NCBI GenBank assembly: GCA_016748015.1 | Contig: JAAOMT010000786.1 | Coordinates: forward strand, 64,050-128,049 | Length of the DNA: 64,000 bases | Source: Geosiphon pyriformis | Taxonomy: Eukaryota > Glomeromycota > Glomeromycetes > Archaeosporales > Geosiphonaceae | Reading direction: 5' to 3' | In this document: positions 56,493-64,000 of the stretch, piece by piece | How positions within the stretch are numbered: the first letter of the stretch is position 1 | How the letters are laid out: each line of letters starts with the position of its first letter | Position numbers and translations under genes: made by a program | Notes under the pieces: model-generated | Databases searched by the model: none | What the model saw: only the letters and a program-made list of their open reading frames with translations | Told to the model about the DNA's origin: nothing

Positions 56493-57209
56493 TGTTATTT
56501 ATAAAAATTAGAAATTATAATAATAAATAAAAATAGCCAATTAGAAATAGGCATAGTAAAATAACATAAATTATATATATATAGTAAGAATATTAAAAGC
56601 AGAAAAAATAATTTCAGGAAAATTCAATAAAGTTCAAATTAATTTAGAATAATATCTTTTTTTTCAAAAGATAGTTTTCTATAACTTAAAGTAAAATTAT
56701 TTTTATATTAATAAAATTATTTATTATTATCAAATTCATATTATTACTTGATTAAAAAAATATTAATCTATTTTACTCTATCTATACTCTATATTAATAA
56801 AATTCAATACTTAAATACACTGAACCAATAGCTCTTAATTATGACTATTGACAAAATACTAATTTTTTATTTTCTTTTGTTTTATTTCTTTATTGTTTAT
56901 TAATTAATTAAAAAAGTTAAGTGTTAAATATTTGATATCAAAGATAGTCTGATAAAAAACCCCAAAAAAAGAGTAAAAATTTAAAGATAGTTTACTAAAA
57001 AGGCATAATTGCCAGAATAAACCAGCCATTATGCTGGAAAAAAAAATTAACAGAAGAAATTATCAATTAAATTTTTGTTTATTATATAAAAGACTTAACT
57101 AAAATCTTTAGACTTCAAAATCTTCAAAAATTACCAATATTACCAACTATTAAGCACCAAGTTATGAATTTGTTATTTGTTTTAACACTCTAAATAATCA
57201 TTTATAATA
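56493..57209 (+). repeat. LTR1, 3' LTR of gypsy-3
   Basis: TGTTATTTATAAAAATTAG start after a poly-A/purine tract; ends CATTTATAATA. Lacks the palindromic repeat block present in the 5' LTR (only about 20 bases between AGGCATAGTAAA and ATATATATAG). Confidence 0.8.
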
Positions 57210-57619
57210 GCATAAACATTTGTATAAATATAAAATTAATATTAATTTTATGATAAAACAAGTAAAATAAAGATTAATAAGAGAAAAACTTTTTTTTACA
57301 GCTAATATTTTTGTTAATAATATAATTTAAATAAAAAACAGTCAAACTTTGACACAATATATTTTAAATATTGCTAGCAAGTTTTTTAAGATCAATAATA
57401 TTTCTATTAACAATAATAAAACAATGACTATTTTTATTAATTGAAAGGTTGTAAATGCTTTTTTGTATATTAGTAATTAGTCAATTTTTATTGTCAAACA
57501 TAATAAATCTTATAAGTACTTAGAAATTTTTTTATTAACAAAGAATATATTTAAAGTAAACTTTATTAAAACATATTTAGATGTTAAATTTTTTTCAAAT
57601 TTGGTTTTCAGAAAAATGT
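57210..57619 (+). pseudogene. LINE ORF2 reverse transcriptase, 3' half (interrupted)
   Basis: Continuation of 51,284-52,240 beyond gypsy-3: FFKINNISINNNKTMTIFIN, then KSYKYLEIFLLTKN and DVKFFSNLVFRKM, the thumb region after the RT active site in this LINE family. Ends abruptly at an LTR1. Confidence 0.65.
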
Positions 57620-58418
57620 TGTTACAGGTAATTATTTGGAGTGTTGAAACAAATAACAAATCTGTAACTTGGTGCTCAATAGTTGTTAATAATAATAATT
57701 TCTGAAGGTTTTTATGATCTAAAGATTTTGGTTGAATCTTTTGTATAATAGACAGAGATTCAATTAAAGGTTTTTTTTGTGAATTTTTTTTTAGCATAGT
57801 GGCCAATTTATTTTGGCAGTTATGCTCTTTTAATAAGCTATCCTTAAATTTTTATCCTTGTTTCTAAGTTTTTTACCAGACTATCTTTGACATTAAATAC
57901 TTAGTACTTAATTTTTTTTAATTAGTAAACAACAAAGAAAACAAAATAATAAAAATAAAATAAAAATAAAATAAAAAATAAAAAATTAGTATCCTATCAA
58001 TAACTGTAATTAAAAGATATTGGTTTAATGTAATTAAATATTAAATTCTATCAATATAAAGTGTTAATAGTGTAAAAATAATTAATATTTCTTTAATCAA
58101 GTAATAATAACATAGATTGGATAATAATTAGATATTTTATTAATATTGATATAATTCTACTTTAAGTTATAAAAAACTATCTTTTGAAAAAAAAAAGTAT
58201 TATTGTTTTAAATTAATCTTAAATATTTTTTCTGCTTTTAATATTTTTATTATATATATATAATTCATATTATATAAGATTTCTTGAAATTTTTTAATTT
58301 CTTTAAAAAAAATTCTAGAATTCTGGAATTTTAAAATCCTTTAATTTTTTTTTATTATGCTTATTTTTAATTGGCTATTTTTATCTATTTATTATAATTC
58401 CTAATTTCTATAAAAAAA
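57620..58418 (-). repeat. LTR1 (solo or truncated) between LINE ORF2 and an ORF1-only element
   Basis: Starts TGTTACAGGTAATTATTTGG (family 3' end reversed) and runs to CCTAATTTCTATAAA, a few bases short of the family start. The ORF1-only element begins at 58,419. Confidence 0.78.
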
Positions 58419-60690
58419 ACTCTTTGTCTCCTTAATTTTATGACCATGACCAGAGCAAAGAGTAAAAAAGCTGCACCTGATATCTAATAAAATTTCAACC
58501 AGAGGAGCTTTCTCTGTTGTAGAAGCAACTAGGCAAAATGTTTTGGAAGCCTTCTCTTTATCCAGTAATCGTGATAAGCTGCCTTTGGTGGCTGCTAAAG
58601 CAACTTCCTCATCTTTGGCTGGTTTCTCACCAGTCAAAGTTCTCTCAAAGAGACACACTTGGATTAGTTTCAGTGTTGCCTCTACCCTGACCAAGAGCCC
58701 TAAAGTTTTTAATAACAGACCAGTAAATAAGCTGGTCTTCCCCTCTATAAGTTCAATACCTGGTGCTTCTAGTACCACTTCTTCAAAAAAAATAATCAAA
58801 AAGACCAAAAGCTCAGAAAAATGGGAAGAGTCGCTTGTCTCTGCTATTGTTACACTGAACTTTTTTGTGGTTCCCAATGAGATCTTAAATGAGATCTCCA
58901 TAGCATCATCTGGCACATCATCTAAGATGGGCTAAGATTAACCACTGGCTGTATTGCTAAACGTGGTGTCTTCCAGCAGATTATCACCAGTTTTAGAAGC
59001 AAAACAATCTCCTTTTGTTAGATTATCTGTTCTTGGGAACTGGGCTGATCAAATGGAAACTGATTCATCTCCTCCTCTAGTTTCTGGTGCTCCTTCTGGT
59101 GGTGCTTGGGAAACTATTACTAGTTGTCAAAAGTTTACTGAATGGGTGGCCTCCACTCTGGTGTCTGGTGCTACTTTTAAGATCAAATTGGCTCATGTTA
59201 AGGCTGTTTTTCAGTCTGTACATGGTTTTTTGGGTGCTAAATCTGTTTCAAAAGACAATGTAAAGCTTTTCTGTATGGAGTTTGCTTCTCAACAGTCTTT
59301 AGAAGCTGTATTTCTGGTTGAGCTTACAAGCTCTGTTTATTTGGCCACTTTTAAAATTACCAAGTCTTTGGTGGTTTCTGAATCTGGTTCCTCTTCTGCT
59401 GCTGTTGCACTGCGTGATGTACCTTTGGGTGTGTCAACTGCTGATATTAAGATGGCTCTTAGTGTATTTGGTGAAGTTGCCTGTGTTGTGCTGAAGCCTG
59501 CTGGTGTTTGGCAGTATGTAGTTGTTTACTTTAAGAAATTGAATGCTGCTACTGCTGTTCTCAATTATTGGTCAATTCTGATGAACAAAGATAGTGTTAG
59601 AATCCTTCCAGTTATTAATCAGAATGAGGCCATTCTGTTTCATAATAGGTTTAAGGCCAAGTTGGTCAATCTTCCTTCTGGCTGCACAGCTTTTGAAATT
59701 AGTGATATGATTTTTTGAGTTGGTGGGTGAACATGCTTCATCCCTCAATCTCCTGATTCTGGTTGTCATTCCTGGTTTGCTTTGGTTATATTTGACTCTC
59801 AAGATGATTTGGATTCTGCTGTAGTTAAGACTAGTACTCTAAGGAAATGCTGCATCTGATGGGAAACTCCTGGCTACCAGTGCTGCTTTAGGTGTTAAAA
59901 AGTAGGGCATCTGGCTGTAGATTGCAAGGTTTTCCTGTCTCCCACATCTAAGGTTCCCAAGATTTTCAAGTCTCATTTTGTGGGTTCTGCTTTATATGCT
60001 AAGACTGCTGCTCTTTTTGGTCTTTCTGAGTTTCTTCCTTTGGTGGCTCTTTTGGTTGCTTTTGCTGCTGATTTTGCTGTTAGTTCTAGATTGAACTCTT
60101 TGGAAAAGTAAATTTCAGATTTGGCTGCTCTGGTTAAGTCTATTGTTGAGCCTGTTGGTTTTTTGGTTGCTTTGGTGTTTTATCTTTTTGATGATAATGC
60201 TGTTAAGGCTGTTTAGGTTGAGAAAAATATTATTTTCATAAAGAGTGCTGCTAACAATTTTGTTAATCTCATGGTTGGAGTTTCTAAGAACATTGCTTGT
60301 TTTAGATCTGAGGTTGACTTTGGTGGTATGGATTATAATGGTATGCTGGCTGCTAAGCCTTCTTTTTTAAGTGAAGACACTATTGAGCATGTTATTGCTT
60401 TATGGCGAATATCTAGTACTGAAACCAGAAGCAATATTAAATCTACTAGATTGTTTCTTAGTGAGTTTATTTTTGACTCTAGGAATCTGAATAGTATTAT
60501 TGAGAGAATTTGTAAGTTGGGGTTATTCTTACCTACTTTTGATTCAGCATAGTGAGTCCTTGATTGGACTGAGTGTCTGATCATGTATAGAAAATGCATG
60601 ATTTACACCTATAATGTAATCTTTTTTGTGGTATTATAGTTTTAGGTTGTATTTGGGTCTCGCTTATTAAATAATAATAATAATAAAAAT
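58419..60690 (+). mobile_element. ORF1-only LINE-related element, copy 2
   Basis: Shares the 5' start ACTCTTTGTCTCC with copy 1. ORF1 ends with TAG at 60,550-60,552 and is followed after about 23 bases by the LINE tail (CATGTATAGAAAATGCATGA, then GGGTCTCGCTTATTAAAT) and AAT repeats at 60,670-60,685. No ORF2 between them. Confidence 0.83.
58441..60552 (+). pseudogene. LINE ORF1 (gag-like, CCHC knuckle), copy 2
   Basis: ATG at 58,441 (MTRAKSKKAAPDI after a second Met), then a frame break where copy 1 has 14 more bases between two GATATC motifs. Reading resumes in 58543-58935; TAA at 58,933 is a Gln codon in copy 1; 58954-59718 is open and matches copy 1 residue by residue; the knuckle near 59,880-59,925 reads CCFRC-stop-KVGHLAVDC; the last part 60271-60552 is open and ends PTFDSA as in copy 1. 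Confidence 0.8.
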
Positions 60691-62400
60691 TTTCTATAAA
60701 TAATAGAGTTATCAAATATACAGTTTTTTTATTTGGTCTTAATAGTTCTTTAACTTATAGTAGACTATTAGACATAGTTTAATTTTATATCTAAAAATAT
60801 ATATTAAAAATAGAATAATATAATTAGAAAAAAGTTTAGATCTAAAGCCAATTTGCCAAAGAATTTTTTAACAAAACTTTGCACTATTTATTTTTATGTA
60901 GATTGAAGTTCTTTAAACAGATGTAAACAAAAAACAAAGTGGTTTTAGTAATTTGGTTTTTTAATATAACTAAAATTTTTGGCCAATTATTTAAGCACCA
61001 CTTTTTAGATTTACAAGTTTTAAGATGAGTACTTATAAACTTACTATAGTATTTAATTATGCTAAAAGTCAGCCCAGTAAATAATTATTTGGTAAACATT
61101 ATAAAAATTTTTTAGATAACAGGATTTCTTTGATCAACAACTTATTTAGCATGTTTTATGGTTTTTACTACTTTTTAATATTTAAAATATTGGAAAATTT
61201 TTATTATTTTAAAATAGTTTACTCTTTAAAATGTTTTAGTATTGTTTTAGAGACAGATTATTAGATAAACATAAATTAGTTATAAATTAAAAAACTTTTC
61301 ATTATTAGAAAAAATTAAGTCTTAAAGATCTAATACTATTGTAATTTAAAAAAACTTCAATTTATATAAATAATTTTTTTGTTATACTTGATAAAATTGT
61401 TTTTATCTCTGGTTGCTTAGATTTTTTATGTTTAAAAATTTTTTTAAATATTCAAAAACATTTGTATAAGTTATAAACAAGTGTTTTTAATATTTATACT
61501 AATAGTTTATTAAAGTACTTAAATATTATAAAAATAATTAGTAAGACAACAACTTGTTTTTTTAATATTGGGTCAGATATAAGTGTTAAAATACATAAGC
61601 TATTGTTTTAATAATATTAAAATTGCAAAAAATTGTCTTAATATTAGAGTGCATTTTTTTTTCTGTTTAATAATTTTGTATACAAATAGCCAAGTTTTTA
61701 TAAATACATGTATTTTAAAACTTAAGCTTTATTTGCTTAATTTTTAAAACAAATATTAGGTAAAAAGATATTATATAGCTAATTTAATCAAGTCAAAAAA
61801 CATTTTTATTAAATAAGTAAAAGTCAAGAATTATTTAAAAGATATAAGCAATAATTAAATTAATGTCTTTATATATAATACTATATAGTTTTGTTTTACT
61901 TTTTTTGTTAAAATTTATAAAAGATTTATTATAGCTGATAATCAAGTTATGTCAAAAAATGCTTGTTATTTTGTTTGCAATATTTATCAAACTGTTTGTT
62001 ATACTTAATAGAAAACAAATTTAGATACAAGAGTTGTGGATAGATTAGTAATTCAGAATATAAACTGAGTGAATACAGCTGTAGTTTGGCATTCAGATTT
62101 TTACATGCTTTTAGAGTTTACCAACAAAGCTTTAGCTGTTTTTTATACTTATTTAATAAAAGCAATTTATAAAAAACTATTGATTGTAGTTAGAAAAAAC
62201 TTTATAACAAAAGTTATCTAAATATTTTGTATTTAATATATAATAATGTTAAACTGCCTGATTATGTTTCTATATGTTTAAAAATTGTTTTTGTACACTT
62301 TGAGATTTTGTTAAGTTATATTAAATTGTAAAAATTTTTGATAAAAATTTGTTTTTTATTGTCTTTTTTAGTATTATATATATTTTTTTTAAGGATTTTA
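60691..62400 (+). pseudogene. LINE copy 4: heavily decayed ORF2 3' region
   Basis: A/T-rich. Near 61,950-62,240 weak but ordered matches to the ORF2 C-terminal block are visible: CYFVCNIYQTVC, AVVWHSDFYMLLEFTNKA, VFYTYLIKAIYKKLLIVVRK (compare LINE copy 1 HPDFHLAAGFTNRDIANVY and copy 2 CSVFRAIYQAC). No tail was identified. The first 1.2 kb is unreadable. Confidence 0.5.
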
Positions 62401-62439
62401 AATATTAATGTTTATATTATTACAGGTTGGAGTAACAAG

Positions 62440-63010
62440 CTAATGGATAGCAAAGGAAAACAGGATTGTAGAATGATGGAAATAATCAAAGGGGAATTCA
62501 ACTTTAAAGAGTGAATTAAATGAGTATGGATTCAATGTACAAGATCAGTCTCATAAAATATCTCAGTTGCTATTTTTTTCAAAAGGTAACAAGGGAATCT
62601 AAAGATAGAAAAATAGTCCATACTGTCAACAATTGATAACTGCTGGTATAATTCTATGCCTCACGTCGGTGCTTTTAGAATTCAATATCAGGTATCAACT
62701 TGTGCTTTTCAGTCACGTTTATTCAAATAATCTTCAAATACTACAAATATATACATCAAGAAAAGGCCAATAAGTAATCTTTTATCCTAAGATGTTCAGA
62801 TACTTGAAGATAGGGAAAGGGAAATTAGCGATAAAAGAGTGATTAAGATAAAAGTTATTATTTTTATTTATTTGATTCTTGTCTAAGAGATGATTTTCTA
62901 TAGCTAAAAGACTCATTGCTTATATAGCTATTGAAAGTGGTCAATGACCAGGTCAATGATTACTATCTAAAAATAGAGTGGCTAATTATATGACATCAGT
63001 AACTAATACA
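62440..63010 (-). repeat. Candidate 3' LTR of gypsy-5
   Basis: Non-A/T-biased sequence following the last ORF of gypsy-5 on the minus strand; has a TATA-like TATATAAGC at about 62,913-62,921. LTR ends are not certain because the partner LTR is outside the window. Confidence 0.5.
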
Positions 63011-63018
63011 TGTGATAA

Positions 63019-63771
63019 CTAATAAAAATTATGGGTTTCAACTATAACATCATCCTCTTCAAAGAGATTGAGCTCCAGCAAAATCAAGCTATTTATAGGG
63101 TATTCTAATTGAAGATTTTTGTCTAACTCAAAACTAACTAGTTTGTTGAAGTCTTTTGTGGATAGAGTATATAGTACTTGAGGCAAAATAAGCTTTGTAT
63201 TTAAGAGACCAAATCTTTGTATAAAAGTTTTGGCTTTTTTTGCAATGGTCAAAACTCTTGGGACATCTAAACATATAATGCCCAAAATTTCCACTTGTAT
63301 CTCTAAAGTTGTTTTTTTCATGAGCTTCATTTCTTCTATGATTTCACCAAGACGACCATAGAGTTCTAGTTGTCTTCCATATGACAAGTTTTTGTCAATA
63401 GGCAAGATTTTCTTAATCGTTTTTCCAATTGTCATGGAAGGTATAAGTATTGCTGCTATTATGCTTTCCAGCAAATACTTATCTATTTTGCTACCAATTT
63501 TTTTTCTTCTGGTAGTTGTTTTCTTTGGTCTAATAACAGTATGTGTTTTACTGTTATCAATTATGGTGATTTGTTTTCCAATAGTCAGAGTAGTATTTGG
63601 ATATTTTTTGATCCAGTACTCATGGAGAGTGTAAAAAGCATTTTGAATGTTTTGATCTAGAAAATAATTGTTCATGTCGATTGAAGATACCTCTGTTTTG
63701 GGAATGGTGCATTTATTTATATCTGATTTTTGCTGATCATTTGGGTTGGTATTACCACAACAGGTAACCAA
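63019..63771 (-). CDS. gypsy-5 extra ORF downstream of pol
   Basis: 250 codons open on the minus strand, overlapping the end of pol (63,717) in another frame. The first codon of the open frame is TTG; the first ATG is at 63,675, giving 218 residues, which I prefer. The protein is Ile/Lys/Leu-rich, with a basic KKTTTRRKKIGSK stretch, a moderately hydrophobic ESIIAAILIP segment and a helical C-terminal half with an acidic end (FEEDDV). No known domain, no signal peptide or clear membrane anchor. Occupies the env position of an LTR element. Intact, unlike the surrounding repeats. Confidence 0.6.
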   Translation of the reverse strand: MVTCCGNTNPNDQQKSDINKCTIPKTEVSSIDMNNYFLDQNIQNAFYTLHEYWIKKYPNTTLTIGKQITIIDNSKTHTVIRPKKTTTRRKKIGSKIDKYLLESIIAAILIPSMTIGKTIKKILPIDKNLSYGRQLELYGRLGEIIEEMKLMKKTTLEIQVEILGIICLDVPRVLTIAKKAKTFIQRFGLLNTKLILPQVLYTLSTKDFNKLVSFELDKNLQLEYPINSLILLELNLFEEDDVIVETHNFY

Positions 63772-64000
63772 TCAGGTCGTTTGTGATATTTCTTGAGTTG
63801 TGTGTCATGAACAGAGCGATCACTAAATATTGTTCTATATTGATCTTGTAGGATATATGAATTATTGTTCAAAACTTTGTTGACTATAAAAGGTCCTTTC
63901 CAGTGGCTGGAAAATTTATCACCATAGACATTGTCTCTGTCTGAATGGTATTTCAAAACTAAGTCACCAATACTTAAGGAAAGTATTTTATAAGTCTTTT
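63717..64000 (-). CDS. gypsy-5 integrase C-terminal end (continues outside the window)
   Basis: Minus frame 63956-63717 and probably beyond: MKYHSDRDNVYGDKFSSHWK, then GPFIVNKVLNNNSYILQD and VHDTQLKKYHKRPDW, the small barrel that ends Ty3/gypsy integrases (GPF.V......Y.L.......HV..LK.Y). The stop is at 63,717. No decay is visible in this piece. Confidence 0.82.
   Translation of the reverse strand, partial: KTYKILSLSIGDLVLKYHSDRDNVYGDKFSSHWKGPFIVNKVLNNNSYILQDQYRTIFSDRSVHDTQLKKYHKRPDWLPVVVIPTQMISKNQI

Larger units (their letters stand above)
52241..57209 (+). mobile_element. Ty3/gypsy gypsy-3: complete, internally deleted, heavily decayed
   Basis: 5' LTR1 52,241-53,027, putative primer-binding site at 53,028, gag about 53,100-54,850, protease frame 55145-55414, CxxC module about 56,016-56,080, partial dUTPase 56,320-56,463, then directly the purine tract and 3' LTR1 56,493-57,209. 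RT, RNase H and integrase are absent. GCAT flanks both sides (52,237-52,240 and 57,210-57,213), a target duplication. Coding strands are nearly free of G and C. Confidence 0.82.

Overview
The window looks like a piece of an arbuscular mycorrhizal fungus genome (Glomeromycotina; the repeats resemble those I associate with Rhizophagus irregularis). It is very AT-rich. It has short GT-AG spliceosomal introns, unicellular-eukaryote housekeeping genes, and a large load of decayed Ty3/gypsy, LINE, pogo and hAT elements. The species is inferred from repeat style and gene structure, not from a database match.

Layout. (1) 1-7,800: a Ty3/gypsy element (gypsy-1, 5' end outside the window) carrying an unusual Cys-rich/zinc-like block and a dUTPase domain ahead of reverse transcriptase, followed by its 3' LTR and by the 3' end of a LINE. 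(2) 7,800-10,600: AT-rich sequence with a hAT transposase remnant. (3) 10,800-25,785: a compact host-gene island. The genes, in order, are dihydroxy-acid dehydratase (+), quinoid dihydropteridine reductase (-), low-molecular-weight tyrosine phosphatase (+), a Gfd2-like DEDDh exonuclease-fold protein (-), the NatC acetyltransferase Naa30 (+), the Fe-S assembly WD40 protein CIAO1 (-), an Oca/Siw14-type phosphatase (+), an Sbp1-like RRM-RGG-RRM protein (-) and a C2/proline-rich Inn1/Fic1-like protein (-). The first eight alternate strand strictly. I rebuilt the exons of all of them; the exon sums are whole codon numbers and protein lengths match the families. Only the dehydratase lacks a convincing start codon.

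(4) 26,190-64,000: a transposon graveyard with a readable nesting order. A LINE family with a conserved 3' tail ending in TAA repeats appears both as ORF2 (RT-RNase H) remnants and as three ORF1-only copies that join ORF1 directly to the same tail. One gypsy LTR family (LTR1, about 720-930 bp) is repeatedly inserted in or next to LINE ORF2. A second family (LTR2, about 870 bp) is present as a solo LTR with a short target duplication and as the 5' LTR of a minus-strand gypsy (gypsy-2). A pogo/Tigger-like element with terminal inverted repeats sits inside the gag of another gypsy (gypsy-4) and itself contains a copy of an unidentified repeat. Gypsy-3 (52,241-57,209) is a complete but internally deleted element that splits a LINE reverse transcriptase. 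The right edge holds the least decayed gypsy (gypsy-5), with an open downstream ORF.

Most of the mobile DNA is inactivated by GC-to-AT changes (TGG to TGA, CAA to TAA, catalytic Asp/Glu to Asn/Lys), while the adjacent gene island keeps normal base composition. The most unusual signals are the gypsy Cys-rich/dUTPase module, the extra ORF between integrase and 3' LTR in two gypsy lineages, the palindromic tandem repeats in LTR U3 regions, the ORF1-only LINEs, and an unidentified two-copy repeat family.
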